From: Anaerolineales bacterium
GTDB taxonomy: Bacteria > Chloroflexota > Anaerolineae > Anaerolineales > Villigracilaceae
NCBI GenBank assembly: GCA_016934715.1
Contig: JAFGSI010000007.1
Span: 59,595-123,594 of the forward strand
Length of the DNA: 64,000 bases
Direction of reading: 5' to 3'
The position numbers were made by a program, and so were the translations under genes. Positions 29,580-38,397 of this stretch are shown here, in pieces. The notes under the pieces were generated by a model. That model was not told the DNA's origin. It searched no databases and saw only the letters and a list, made by a program, of their open reading frames with translations. The number at the start of each line of letters is the position of its first letter. Position 1 is the stretch's first letter.

Positions 29580-31337
29580 CTAGCCTCCCAGGGTCCATAA
29601 CCACTTCTTGATGATTTCGCGCCTGCGGACCTGATCGGCCGGGAAGCGCAACGGGCGGCCGCGGGCGTCGATCACCACGCCCAGCACGGCCCCGGTCACC
29701 GGAATGCCGCCTTCCGGCGCCCGCCCCGGACCGAAGCCAATATCGGCGCGCTGCTGCGGACGGATGAAGAGCTGGCCGTCCTGGCCGGGGGCCAGGGGCA
29801 GCAGTTCCATGGCACCCTGCTTGACGCTGACCCGGGTCTCGTTCCCGTCAGCGGTGACCAGCCGGACATCCAGGATCTGGGTTCCCAGCTTGACCGAGAC
29901 AACCGGGGCAACGACCGTCGCCAGACGCAGGAAGGCACCCGCCTCGATCACCTGGACCGGCAGGAGCGGGTTGCGTCCAGCCGCCGCGCCCAGAGCCGGC
30001 AGCAGGTTGTTCTGGTCGAGGAACATGGCCACCACACCCACCGGCTGGACGGCATCCAGCAGCATGAGCAGGCTCTGGCCCAGGGTCGGAGCCTGGGTCA
30101 GGGCCGCCCCCCCGCCCAGGATCAGGTCGAAATAGGGCATCAACTGCGAGGACGGGCGGGAAGCCCCGGAGGGGAAATCCTTGGCGGCGGTCTTGACCGC
30201 CAGGTGAAGCGCCTGGCGGGCGAGGCCCTGTTCGATGGCCAGGTCCTCCGCGATCACCGGGACGCTGGCCGGGTAGATCGCCTTGGTAAGCAGATAGGCC
30301 TGGACGGTCTCCGCGGGGATATCGAGCGGGATCCAGCGCAGGATGTCTTCCATGCTCGTGTAGCGCAGGAAGTTGGCCATCCCCTCGCCCAGGCCCAGCT
30401 GTGGGTAGACGCTCATCGCCAGTTGGCCACCAAACCCGGCGATCACGCTGGTCGAAGCGGCGCCGATGTCCACGCCGAGAATGCCGAACTGCGAGTCCTG
30501 GCTCAGGAAACGGATAATCCGCCCGCAGGCGTAGGCGGTCGGGACCAGCAAATTGGCCGCCCAGGAGTTCAATTCTTCCAGCCCGGCCATCTGGGTGCGC
30601 CGGATCTGGGCATACAGGTCAGCCAGAACGCGCTGGGCGGGCTGGAGGTCCTCGACCTCAAGAGTCGGGCGCAGGTTGGGGCTGATGTGCAGGGAGGCCG
30701 TCAGCGATTCGAGGCTCGACTTGACCTCCCGGGCCAATTTCTTGTTCCCGGCGAAGAGCACCGCCGGACGCTTGTCCTTCGGCATCAGGTAACAGGCCAG
30801 GCCGACCAACTCGAGCAGGCTCTGCACCGAGCGGGTCGCCCCGCCGTCGGTCCCGCCGGCGATCAGGATCAGTTCCGGGTTGCCCTGAAGCAGGCTGTCG
30901 ATCTGTTCGTCGGACCGGCGCCGATCGTTCATTCCAAGCGCCTCGACCGGCAGGGTATACGTCGAACGGGCCAGACGCTGGACGCTCTCCAGGGAGACAT
31001 CCGAGAGCAGCCCGACGATGGCCGTCCGGATCGCCGGCCCGGCAGAGAGCGAGGCGGCGAAGGTGTCCACGCCCATGCCTTCCTGGATCGGCATGATCAG
31101 GCGGTGCTCGTTGGTCAGGAAGGTCCGTCCAGTGACGGTCTGCAGGTTTTCGATCGCCCACCGGACCCCTTCGCTGACGTCGCGGAACGGGGCCGCAGCG
31201 GTGCTGGGGGCCTGGCCGGAAGCCACGAAGCGGTAATGCCCTTCGACCACGTCGAAGAACATCGCACGGGTTGTCACCGTACCGACATCTACGGCCAGGA
31301 GGGAGTCAGCATCGACCAGTGAGGCAGGCATAAGCAT
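29580..31337 (-). CDS. MutL-type (glutamate mutase-associated) ASKHA ATPase
   Basis: 585 residues of the MutL family found with B12-dependent glutamate mutase, not the mismatch repair MutL. Phosphate-1 LLAVDVGTVTTRAMFFD is at about 13-29, a second nucleotide motif GILGVDIGAASTSV at about 285-298, and the adenosine loop LILGGGAALTQAP at about 410-422. The fold is the actin/hexokinase type. In glutamate mutase systems MutL is thought to protect or reactivate the enzyme, but no mutase gene is present here and all neighbours are membrane proteins, so a different role is likely. The start abuts the preceding stop (TAG-ATG). Confidence 0.8.
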   Translation of the reverse strand: MLMPASLVDADSLLAVDVGTVTTRAMFFDVVEGHYRFVASGQAPSTAAAPFRDVSEGVRWAIENLQTVTGRTFLTNEHRLIMPIQEGMGVDTFAASLSAGPAIRTAIVGLLSDVSLESVQRLARSTYTLPVEALGMNDRRRSDEQIDSLLQGNPELILIAGGTDGGATRSVQSLLELVGLACYLMPKDKRPAVLFAGNKKLAREVKSSLESLTASLHISPNLRPTLEVEDLQPAQRVLADLYAQIRRTQMAGLEELNSWAANLLVPTAYACGRIIRFLSQDSQFGILGVDIGAASTSVIAGFGGQLAMSVYPQLGLGEGMANFLRYTSMEDILRWIPLDIPAETVQAYLLTKAIYPASVPVIAEDLAIEQGLARQALHLAVKTAAKDFPSGASRPSSQLMPYFDLILGGGAALTQAPTLGQSLLMLLDAVQPVGVVAMFLDQNNLLPALGAAAGRNPLLPVQVIEAGAFLRLATVVAPVVSVKLGTQILDVRLVTADGNETRVSVKQGAMELLPLAPGQDGQLFIRPQQRADIGFGPGRAPEGGIPVTGAVLGVVIDARGRPLRFPADQVRRREIIKKWLWTLGG

Positions 31338-31997
31338 CTAAAAGAGCGATCGGATTGAAGCCAGGCGCTCGATGAGCGCCGAGAGGGCCGCGGCATAGAC
31401 CCCGGCGAAGATCACGCCAAAGGTGATTGCCACAAAGATCTGTCCAATCCAGCCCAGGGCTGCCACGAACCGGCTGCGGCGGGTGTCACCGGCTCTGGCC
31501 CTGGCACCGAAATGAAAATAGATCAGGGTGGTCACCGTACCGATCAACATGAAGATGGCGGCGATCAGGTATTCGAGTCCGTATGGCTGGTCGTAATCGA
31601 TCGTGAAGGCATCTGTTGCAGCCGCAAATTGCGGGAAGAGCGTTCCCAGCAAAGCGCCGCCGATCGCGACTGCCGCTCCCACACCGACCATCAGGGCGAT
31701 CGACAGGCTGCCCATGCGGGAGGTGCGCGGCGTCATCTTGCCCAGCAGGAGCGCGCCCAAAAGGAGTGCAAAAGCCGCCAGGGCCCGCTCTTCCCAGTTG
31801 CCATTCAGCAGGGGATGGATCAGGCGTGGCAGGATCACATGCTGCCAGGCGACCGCGGTGGCATACCCCGCCGCCACCCCGACGAAGAGGTAGATGGCGA
31901 TCCGAAAGAGGGGATTGTCGCCCAGCAGGTAGCTCAAGACCATGAGGGTGAGCAGGAAACTGATCAAGCCGGCGACGAGTTCCGTGGAGGCGGTCAT
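31338..31997 (-). CDS. Multipass membrane protein of the MutL cluster
   Basis: 219 residues with about six membrane helices and short basic cytoplasmic loops (RARAGDTRRSR near 170). I do not recognise the family. The ATG at 31997 starts one base after the stop of the PDWL-motif gene, and its stop touches the MutL-type start, so it sits in the middle of a coupled operon. The long open stretch upstream of the ATG overlaps the previous gene and is not used. It may form the membrane platform for the zinc-ribbon and ATPase proteins. Confidence 0.72.
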   Translation of the reverse strand: MTASTELVAGLISFLLTLMVLSYLLGDNPLFRIAIYLFVGVAAGYATAVAWQHVILPRLIHPLLNGNWEERALAAFALLLGALLLGKMTPRTSRMGSLSIALMVGVGAAVAIGGALLGTLFPQFAAATDAFTIDYDQPYGLEYLIAAIFMLIGTVTTLIYFHFGARARAGDTRRSRFVAALGWIGQIFVAITFGVIFAGVYAAALSALIERLASIRSLF

Positions 31998-31998
31998 G

Positions 31999-34863
31999 CT
32001 ACGCTTCTTCCTCGACATTCGGCTGGCGGTCGCGCATTGCACCCACTGCGCTCCAGAGCATGCCGACCAGGATGGCGATCACGCCCAGAAGAAGGCCGAT
32101 ACTGAACGCGCTCCAGTACTGGTGGGCCAGGCCCGGGCGCCCGATGATCCCTTCGTACACACTGCCGCCCGCCAGGCCGATTACCAGGCCGTCGATCTGT
32201 TGCGAGTCGAAATACGGCCAGAGCAACGGCTCGGCCTGGGCCGAGGCCACCACGACCAACGGCGTGCCTTCCAGATAGGCTCCGGCCTGTTCGATCCAGG
32301 CCCGGGCCGAGTCGGCCTCGCTGGTCAGGACAACGACCAGGACAAAATCATCCAGGCTGTCAACCCCCAGCAACGGAGGCTGTTGCCAGGGATCGCTGCC
32401 GCCCACCCCGGTCGGGAAGGCTGCCTGCGGGTCCAAGGCGAAGGACAGGACCCCGGTCGGACCGCCGGCCAGGTAGCCCAGGTTGAGGTACTGCTCCCCC
32501 GGCCGAAGGCCGTAGGCAAGCTGGGTCGTGTTCACAAAGTGTTCGGTCAGGGCCGGCCCGGCGGAAGAGGTGGAGACGAAGGTCAGCCGGTGGCTGCTGT
32601 AGAGCAACTGGTCGACCAGCGGCGCAGCGGCGGCCTCCATTTCTCCCACAAAGGCCGGCTGATAGTCCACCACAACCAGGACAGCCGAACCCTGCGGCAG
32701 GCTGCCGACCACGTTGAAGGCCGCCAGGGTCCCGCCCGGGTCCACGACCCGCGCCGGGACGACCTGCATCCCCGACACCGCCACCACCAAGACGACCAGG
32801 CCCAAGACCAGGGAGACCAGCCAACGCAGGAAACGGCCCGACAGATCCAGCTTGCCAGCCGCCACCGGACGGGCCTTGTTCTCACCGGAAACCATATTTT
32901 CCAGGTGAGCGGCATAACGCTGCTGGGTGTCATTGACCTGCAGCTTGATCGAATAGGGCGGCGGCTTGCGCAATGCGCCCAGGCCTGGCCCGGCTGGCAG
33001 GACACCCCGCAGGCCCGCCAGCGGACCCTGTTGCTCGGTCTCCTGATCTTCCTCGGAGATGGCGGGGGTGGCAGCCGTGACGACGGCTTCGACCGGGCGC
33101 ATGGCCTGGACCCACGAAGGCAGGTCGGCAGGCTGGAGCGACTCGGGAGGCACAGCGGCTCCAGCTGCAGTGCCCGCTGGATGGCCGTCTTCCGGCTTGA
33201 GCGTCGAGAGCCAGTCGGGAGTATCCATCGAAAAGACCGGTCCGCCCAACTGCTCCTCGGCGCCGCCTTCCTCCATGACAAAGGCCGGAGCGCTCTCCAC
33301 GGGCAGACCGGAAGCTGCCGGGGTCTCATCAACCGGTTGCTCCCCCGGGAACCCGGCAGGAATGGCCTCCGGTTCGGAGACGCCTGCCTGCGGCGCAAAC
33401 AGCGGGGCGGCCGAGGCTTCCGCCGGGACCTCGGCCTGGGTCGTCAGGCCCTTCAACCAATCCGGGGACTCCCCCGGTTCGGCAGCCGCGGGCGGCTCTT
33501 CACCCCTGGCCAGCCAGGCCGGTACGGACTCGGCCGGCTCGCCGGGCATGCCCTCCTCGGCCACCTGGGTTGTCAGCCGCGACAACCAGTCCGGCGCCTG
33601 GCCGGAGGGGTCGGCAACTTCCGGCCCGGCCTCGGCCGCGCCAGGCACCTCGCCGGCCCCGGTCAGCCAGTCGGGGGCCGCCTCGGAGGCGGGTTCGGCC
33701 GCTGCGGCTGTCTCGCCCCCCCCGACCAGTTCGGACAGCCAGTCGGGGGCTGCCCCGGAGGCGGGTTCGGCTGCTGCGGCTGTCTCCGCCCCCCCACCCA
33801 GTTCGGACAGCCAGTCGGGTGCTGCCCCGGAGGCGGGTTCGGCCGCTGCGGCCGTCTCCGTCCCTCCGCCCAGATCGGACAACCAGTCAGGCATTTCGGT
33901 CGGAGCGGGCTGTTCCACGCCCGCCTGCAGAGGCTGCTCTTCGAGCTTGGATAGCCAGTCGGGCGCCTCCGGGGAGATGCCCGGAGCGACGGAAGTCTGC
34001 GGGACTTCGATTTCGGCCTGGGGAGGCTGTTCATCGATCTTGGAGAGCCAATCCGGAATCCCTTCCGAGGCGGGTGCCGCAGCAGGAGCGGCGGCCTGGT
34101 CGGAAGGAACCCCTTCCAGCCACTGCGACAGGTCCTCTCCACCGTCGGTCGCGAAGGGGGTTCCCAGGCCTGCTTCTGCCGGTTCGGCGGCACCCGTTTG
34201 CAAACCCTGCAGCCAGTCGGGCAATCCTTCCGCAGCCGGTCCACCGGGGTCGACTTCCAGATTGCCCGAGGCGATCTCATACTGGGGCTCAGTACTCCCT
34301 TCCTGGGGAGCAGCTCCCAGACGATCGAGGAGGTTGGCTTCGACCAGCGGGCGCGAGATCGGCTCTTCCGCCGCAGGGACGCCGGCGTCCGCATCCGCGC
34401 GTTCGCCCCGGATGCCCGTCAGCCAATCAGGAAGCTTTTCTTCCTCATCATCTGCGGACTGAGCGCCCAGGCCCGCCAGCAGGTCGGCCGGTTTTTCGGC
34501 AGAAGGCGCCCCCCCTGGGAGAGCCGTCAGTGGCAGATCCTGTTCAGGCGGGAAACTGGGTTCGTCTGCAGCGGGCGGCGAATCGCCTGCCCGCAGCGAG
34601 CGCAGCCAGGGCGGCAGGGCCTTTTCCAGTTCAGCGGTATTCTTCTTGGTGGGTTCCTCACCGGCATGGATCGGGCCCTCCCCAAGGGCGGCCCGCTCGA
34701 GCTCCGTGGTCACCTTCTTGACCGGCTCGTCCCCCGCCTGGATCGGCGCGGCCTCAGCGGATGGCGGAGCGATCAGTGGCTTGAGGCGCGCCTGGCAGAA
34801 CTGGCAGGTATCCAGTTCATCCGGGTTGCTCTTCCCACACAGGGGACAACGGATCTCGGCCAT
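31999..34863 (-). CDS. Zinc-ribbon membrane protein with PDWL motif array
   Basis: 954 residues. An N-terminal zinc ribbon (CPLC at 6-9, CQFC at 20-23) precedes about 600 residues of low-complexity Ala/Glu/Pro sequence with 15 copies of a P-D-W-L-x-x-L type motif, 11 of them exact PDWL (for example at 145, 215, 270, 301, 325, 349, 373, 397, 424, 467 and 549). Three 24-residue units (332-403) are near-identical. A membrane helix (about 679-700), an unassigned extracytoplasmic alpha/beta domain and a final helix (about 918-943) follow. The ATG at 34863 overlaps the upstream stop (ATGA). The array looks like a multivalent cytoplasmic docking tail. Function unknown. Confidence 0.8.
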   Translation of the reverse strand: MAEIRCPLCGKSNPDELDTCQFCQARLKPLIAPPSAEAAPIQAGDEPVKKVTTELERAALGEGPIHAGEEPTKKNTAELEKALPPWLRSLRAGDSPPAADEPSFPPEQDLPLTALPGGAPSAEKPADLLAGLGAQSADDEEEKLPDWLTGIRGERADADAGVPAAEEPISRPLVEANLLDRLGAAPQEGSTEPQYEIASGNLEVDPGGPAAEGLPDWLQGLQTGAAEPAEAGLGTPFATDGGEDLSQWLEGVPSDQAAAPAAAPASEGIPDWLSKIDEQPPQAEIEVPQTSVAPGISPEAPDWLSKLEEQPLQAGVEQPAPTEMPDWLSDLGGGTETAAAAEPASGAAPDWLSELGGGAETAAAAEPASGAAPDWLSELVGGGETAAAAEPASEAAPDWLTGAGEVPGAAEAGPEVADPSGQAPDWLSRLTTQVAEEGMPGEPAESVPAWLARGEEPPAAAEPGESPDWLKGLTTQAEVPAEASAAPLFAPQAGVSEPEAIPAGFPGEQPVDETPAASGLPVESAPAFVMEEGGAEEQLGGPVFSMDTPDWLSTLKPEDGHPAGTAAGAAVPPESLQPADLPSWVQAMRPVEAVVTAATPAISEEDQETEQQGPLAGLRGVLPAGPGLGALRKPPPYSIKLQVNDTQQRYAAHLENMVSGENKARPVAAGKLDLSGRFLRWLVSLVLGLVVLVVAVSGMQVVPARVVDPGGTLAAFNVVGSLPQGSAVLVVVDYQPAFVGEMEAAAAPLVDQLLYSSHRLTFVSTSSAGPALTEHFVNTTQLAYGLRPGEQYLNLGYLAGGPTGVLSFALDPQAAFPTGVGGSDPWQQPPLLGVDSLDDFVLVVVLTSEADSARAWIEQAGAYLEGTPLVVVASAQAEPLLWPYFDSQQIDGLVIGLAGGSVYEGIIGRPGLAHQYWSAFSIGLLLGVIAILVGMLWSAVGAMRDRQPNVEEEA
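33655..33870 (-). repeat. Three tandem 72-bp repeats coding for PDWLSEL units
   Basis: Three consecutive 72-base units encode GGGAETAAAAEPASGAAPDWLSEL-type 24-residue blocks inside the zinc-ribbon gene. The first two differ at few positions, which implies recent duplication or slippage. Confidence 0.85.
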
Positions 34864-35492
34864 CACTTACCCCCGTAGGGACGATCGGCGCCCAGCAGGA
34901 TCCGCAGCCCGGCAGTCAACGTGCCCAGCGCCACGCCGATCAGGATGCCGCGCGCCCCCCCGGCCGCGAACACCTGGACGAGGTAGGGGCGCAGCATGTT
35001 CCCCAGGACGGGCACTTCCCCAAGCAGGGGCAGTGTCAGCATGCCGATCAACGACAGCAGGGCAGTTGCCAGAAAGACGATCGAGAAGAGGTTCATGCGA
35101 TGGCGCAGCATGCGGATGCTGGCCACCGTCAGGCTGACGGTCAGCAGAGCCATCAGGCTGGCCTCGACCGGCAACTGGATCGTGCTGAAGATCAACACGG
35201 GTAGCTCCGCCGTTGGACCAAAGAATGCACTGACAAAGAAGGTCAACAACAGGGCAAAGACCAGGAACAGGCCGTAAATGCCGCCCTTCTGCTTCTTGCG
35301 GATCTTGGTGATATGCACCGAGAGCAGGTTGATCGTCCCGACGAAGACGGCGAAGCCGGCAAGGATGACCGCCACCTGCACCAGGTAGTAGCGCAGGTCG
35401 AACAGGAGCTGCACCGAAAAGAAGTAGCCCAGCAGGACCAGGATGCCTGCCGCCATCGCAATGACGGTTGAGAACAAGCCTCGCATTCTCAC
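34863..35492 (-). CDS. Multipass membrane protein, unknown
   Basis: 209 residues with about six membrane helices; a basic loop KIRKKQKGG near residue 65 suggests the cytoplasmic side. No family recognised. It overlaps both neighbours by ATGA junctions, upstream with the DUF6754-like gene and downstream with the PDWL-motif gene, so it is in the same transcript. With the other multipass protein of this cluster it may form a membrane complex. Confidence 0.7.
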   Translation of the reverse strand: MRMRGLFSTVIAMAAGILVLLGYFFSVQLLFDLRYYLVQVAVILAGFAVFVGTINLLSVHITKIRKKQKGGIYGLFLVFALLLTFFVSAFFGPTAELPVLIFSTIQLPVEASLMALLTVSLTVASIRMLRHRMNLFSIVFLATALLSLIGMLTLPLLGEVPVLGNMLRPYLVQVFAAGGARGILIGVALGTLTAGLRILLGADRPYGGK

Positions 35493-36250
35493 GGCGCAGC
35501 CAACCCCTGGAAGATTTTCAGAACGGCGCCCACCACCAGCAGGAGGACGATCCCCCAGCGCAACAGGTCCTGCACCAGCAGGCTGGATTTGTGCAACGGG
35601 CCGGCATCCAGGTAGGCGCCGGCGGAATAGAGTTCTTCGCCGATCAGGAAATCGGTCCCGCTGGCATAGATGACGGCCTGGGCCGGCAGGTTGTCACTGG
35701 CCGCCAGGGTGTAGACCGAGCGGCGCTCGGCAATGTCGGTCAGCAGGCCGACCTCGACGCCGAAGCTGCCCAGCAACACGTTTGCCGAGACATTCTCGTC
35801 GGCCACGACCGGCAGGAGCCCGGCTGCATAGGAAAAGGGGGTCAGGCCGGTCAATCGACCGGAGGTCGGGTCGTAAGGGGTGCCCGCGGCGGCGGTCTGA
35901 TTGGCAGCCTGGAGCGTGGCCTGCGACAGGATTGCCAGGCTGGCCTCGCCCGCAGTGGCAACCGGCGGCTGGTCGCTGGCCAGGGTCAGGTCGGCCAGGC
36001 GGCGCAGGGTGCTCAGGCCAACCAGGGCTGAGGCGCTCTGCGGGGTGACGATGCCGCCGTTCCCCAGCGAGACATGCAGGCAGCTGCCATCTTCGACCGC
36101 CCGCCCCACAGCATCCTGCAGGCGCTCGAAAACCGGAATGGTACGGAATAAGGGGGGAGACTTGCGCCGCAGCGCCGAGAGAGCCAGCATCAACCCGGTA
36201 CTGACCAGGACCACGGCAAAGCCGGTCACGCCAAGCCAGAAGGTCGTCAT
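35489..36250 (-). CDS. DUF6754-like membrane protein
   Basis: 253 residues: one N-terminal membrane helix (about 5-27), a roughly 190-residue extracytoplasmic or membrane-proximal domain with CLHVSLGNGGIVTP, GLSTLRRLADLTLASDQPPVATAGEASLAILSQA and ASGTDFLIGEELYSAGAYLD, and a C-terminal helix (about 228-246). From memory this pattern fits the DUF6754 family, known mainly from Chloroflexi; I cannot confirm it here. The start overlaps the upstream stop (ATGA), as does its own stop with the next gene. Confidence 0.65.
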   Translation of the reverse strand: MTTFWLGVTGFAVVLVSTGLMLALSALRRKSPPLFRTIPVFERLQDAVGRAVEDGSCLHVSLGNGGIVTPQSASALVGLSTLRRLADLTLASDQPPVATAGEASLAILSQATLQAANQTAAAGTPYDPTSGRLTGLTPFSYAAGLLPVVADENVSANVLLGSFGVEVGLLTDIAERRSVYTLAASDNLPAQAVIYASGTDFLIGEELYSAGAYLDAGPLHKSSLLVQDLLRWGIVLLLVVGAVLKIFQGLAAP

Positions 36251-36516
36251 GCGGAGCCTTCCTCTCGCAGGAACGAAGCGAACAGATGCACCTCTCCATC
36301 GTCTTCGAGCAAATGTGCCAGCGCGGTGAGGTGGTCATCAGACAGTGCCGGACGCAACAACGGACCTCCGAAGTAGAGCGCCTGGGCGCCCAGAACCGCC
36401 AGCGGGCCGGCCGCCTCCAAAAACCAGACAGCCATATTCTCCAGCCCTCGGCGGCGGAGAAACTCGGCCCAGGCTGGCCAGGGATGGCGCATCTCAGGGG
36501 TCAGGTCGATTTTCAT
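36247..36516 (-). CDS. Unknown 89-residue protein, first gene of the MutL cluster
   Basis: A soluble 89-residue protein, MKIDLTPEMRHPWPAWAEF at the start, rich in Leu, Ala and acidic residues, probably helical. Not recognised. The ATG at 36516 lies about 20 bases after an extended -10 promoter; the AGGA upstream is at a poor distance. Its stop overlaps the next start (ATGA), so it is the leader gene of the seven-gene overlapped operon down to 28517. Confidence 0.65.
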   Translation of the reverse strand: MKIDLTPEMRHPWPAWAEFLRRRGLENMAVWFLEAAGPLAVLGAQALYFGGPLLRPALSDDHLTALAHLLEDDGEVHLFASFLREEGSA

Positions 36517-36536
36517 CTTGGACTTCGTTCCTACCC

Positions 36537-36545
36537 AGTATAGCA
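36537..36545 (-). promoter_or_regulatory. Extended -10 promoter of the MutL cluster
   Basis: Minus-strand TGCTATACT lies 20 bases before the ATG of the first cluster gene. Its TGTGC-TATA context repeats that of the carA promoter. No clear -35. Confidence 0.6.
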
Positions 36546-36762
36546 CAACTTGCATGCGTGCGTAGAACAGATGAACGCCGGGCAACGCTCTTTCACCACA
36601 GAGCATGCACCGGGCCCGGCAGACCGGATCGTTCCCGGGCGATCTGCTCCTGTCGTGGGGGGATCGGCGCGTCGTGCGCCAACCCACCATTTCCTGGCGA
36701 ACGCCGAGCGTACCGCTTTGATTTTAAATCCTCCCGCGCGGCAGGTCAAGGAACGCATATAG

Positions 36763-36768
36763 TATAAT
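36763..36768 (+). promoter_or_regulatory. -10 element of the acetyltransferase-prs unit
   Basis: A perfect TATAAT in the 300-base divergent region, 48 bases before the acetyltransferase ATG at 36817. The -35 region is weak. The rest of the region 36546-36762 shows nothing else assignable. Confidence 0.5.
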
Positions 36769-36816
36769 GCAGACGAAATCTTCCCATGCACAGGATTCAC
36801 CCACGGGGTGTCAGAC

Positions 36817-37365
36817 ATGATTTACGGTAAACGCATCCGCCTGCGTGCCGACGAGCGGACAGACATTCCCCAGTTCACCACCTGGCTGAACGACCCGGAA
36901 GTCCGCCAACACCTCGGCCACTACCTACCCTTCTCCCTGGCCGCCGAAGAACAGTGGTATGAGGGCATGCTCAAGCGCCCGCGCGAGGAGCAGCCCCTGG
37001 CGATCGAGATCCGCGACCCTGCCTCCGCCGACGGCTGGCGCCTGATCGGCAACTGCGGTTTCATGAACCTCGACTGGATCCACCGCCAGGGGGAGATCGG
37101 GCTCTTTCTCGGCGAGAAGACCTGCTGGAATCAGGGCTACGGGACCGAGGTCATGCAACTGCTGCTGCGCCATGGCTTCGAAACCCTCAACCTGAACCGC
37201 ATCTCCCTGCGAGTCGACGAAGACAACCTGCGCGGCATCCACGTATATGAAAAGGTCGGTTTCGTCCACGAGGGCCGCTTCCGCCAGGCGGTTTACAAGG
37301 ACGGCAAGTATCAAGATGTGCTCTCCATGAGCATCCTGCGCTCGGAATGGAATCCGGAAGAATAG
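36817..37365 (+). CDS. GNAT acetyltransferase, RimJ/RimL type
   Basis: 182 residues with the GNAT fold of ribosomal-protein or small-molecule N-acetyltransferases. The acetyl-CoA loop is in LFLGEKTCWNQGYGTEVMQLLL (about 96-117), followed by the family's NRISLRVDEDNLRGIHVYEKVGFVHEGRFRQ block. The ATG at 36817 has GGGGTG at 7 bases; a GTG three codons earlier is possible. It is transcribed away from the MutL cluster and precedes the PRPP synthetase gene by 10 bases. Substrate unknown. Confidence 0.88.
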   Translation: MIYGKRIRLRADERTDIPQFTTWLNDPEVRQHLGHYLPFSLAAEEQWYEGMLKRPREEQPLAIEIRDPASADGWRLIGNCGFMNLDWIHRQGEIGLFLGEKTCWNQGYGTEVMQLLLRHGFETLNLNRISLRVDEDNLRGIHVYEKVGFVHEGRFRQAVYKDGKYQDVLSMSILRSEWNPEE

Positions 37366-37375
37366 GTCTGGTCAC

Positions 37376-38362
37376 ATGGCACTGTCGCACGAGATGAAGA
37401 TCTACGGAGGCATCAAGCTTTACACCGGGACTGCCTCTCCTGAACTGGCGCTCAAAGTCGCCGAGTACCTGGGGGAGACCCTGTGTGAACGGGACATCAT
37501 CGAATTTCCCAATGAAAACCTGTTCGTCAAGTTGCGCACCAGCGTGCGCGGCCAGGACGTGTACGTCATCCAGCACACCGCCGCGCCGGTGCACCGCAAT
37601 CTGATGGAACTGCTGATCCTGCTCCAGACCCTGCACCTGGACTCGGCAGCCCGCGTCACCGCGGTCGTGCCGTACCTGTGCTACGGGCGCTCCGACAAGA
37701 AGGACCAGCCGCGCGTGCCGATCACCGCCCGCCTGGTGGCCGACATGATCGAGAGCGCCGGCGCCGACCGCTACATGACCCTCGACCCGCATTCCTTCCA
37801 GGTCCAGGGCTTCTTCTCGATCCCCGGCGACGTGCTCAACGCCCAGTACTTGTTGATCACCCATGTCAACCAGCACCTGCGCGCCCAGTTGCACGATCCG
37901 GTGGTAGTGACCGTCGACCTGGGCTACGCCAAGAAAGGCCGCAACTTCGCCGCCGGGATCGATGCCCCGATCGCCTTCATCGAGAAGCGCCGCCTCGCCA
38001 ACGACGCCAAGGCTCAGGCCCTGACCATCATCGGTGACGTCGAGGACCGCGACGTGGTCCTGGTCGATGATGAGGTAGACACCGGCGGCTCGATCATCCA
38101 GGCCGTCAACCTGGTCAAGGAAAATGGCGCCCGGCGGGTCTACGTGGCATTCATCCACCCGATCTTCTCGGTCAATGCCGCCGAACGGCTGGCCGCCCTG
38201 CCGGTCAGCGAGTACATCACCACCGACAGCGTCCCGCTCTCCCCGGAGAAACGCGCCGTCCTCGGCGACCGGCTGACGGTCCAGAGCGTCGCGCCGTTGA
38301 TCGGCGAGGTCATCCGCCGCGCCCACGAAGGGCGCAGCGTCGGGCAGTTGTTCAACGAGTAG
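37376..38362 (+). CDS. prs: Ribose-phosphate pyrophosphokinase
   Basis: 328 residues. It makes PRPP from ribose 5-phosphate and ATP for nucleotide, histidine and tryptophan synthesis. The family signature is DPHSFQVQGFF (about 138-148) and the PRPP loop is VVLVDDEVDTGGSI (about 225-238); RSDKKDQPRVPITARLVADM is the ATP-binding flexible region. The catalytic loop DLGYAKKGRNFA differs from the usual D-x-G-G-x-x-R-A, so kinetics or phosphate control may be unusual. The ATG at 37376 lies 10 bases after the acetyltransferase stop. Confidence 0.92.
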   Translation: MALSHEMKIYGGIKLYTGTASPELALKVAEYLGETLCERDIIEFPNENLFVKLRTSVRGQDVYVIQHTAAPVHRNLMELLILLQTLHLDSAARVTAVVPYLCYGRSDKKDQPRVPITARLVADMIESAGADRYMTLDPHSFQVQGFFSIPGDVLNAQYLLITHVNQHLRAQLHDPVVVTVDLGYAKKGRNFAAGIDAPIAFIEKRRLANDAKAQALTIIGDVEDRDVVLVDDEVDTGGSIIQAVNLVKENGARRVYVAFIHPIFSVNAAERLAALPVSEYITTDSVPLSPEKRAVLGDRLTVQSVAPLIGEVIRRAHEGRSVGQLFNE

Positions 38363-38397
38363 ACTCTTATTCTATTCCCTACAAAAGGAGACTTTTC

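Noticed and set aside
29580..31337. DNA mismatch repair MutL
   Set aside because: No GHKL ATPase motifs; the sequence has ASKHA-fold motifs of the glutamate mutase-associated family with the same name.
34864..34866. GTG start one codon upstream for the PDWL-motif gene
   Set aside because: The next ATG gives the ATGA overlap used by every other junction in the cluster.
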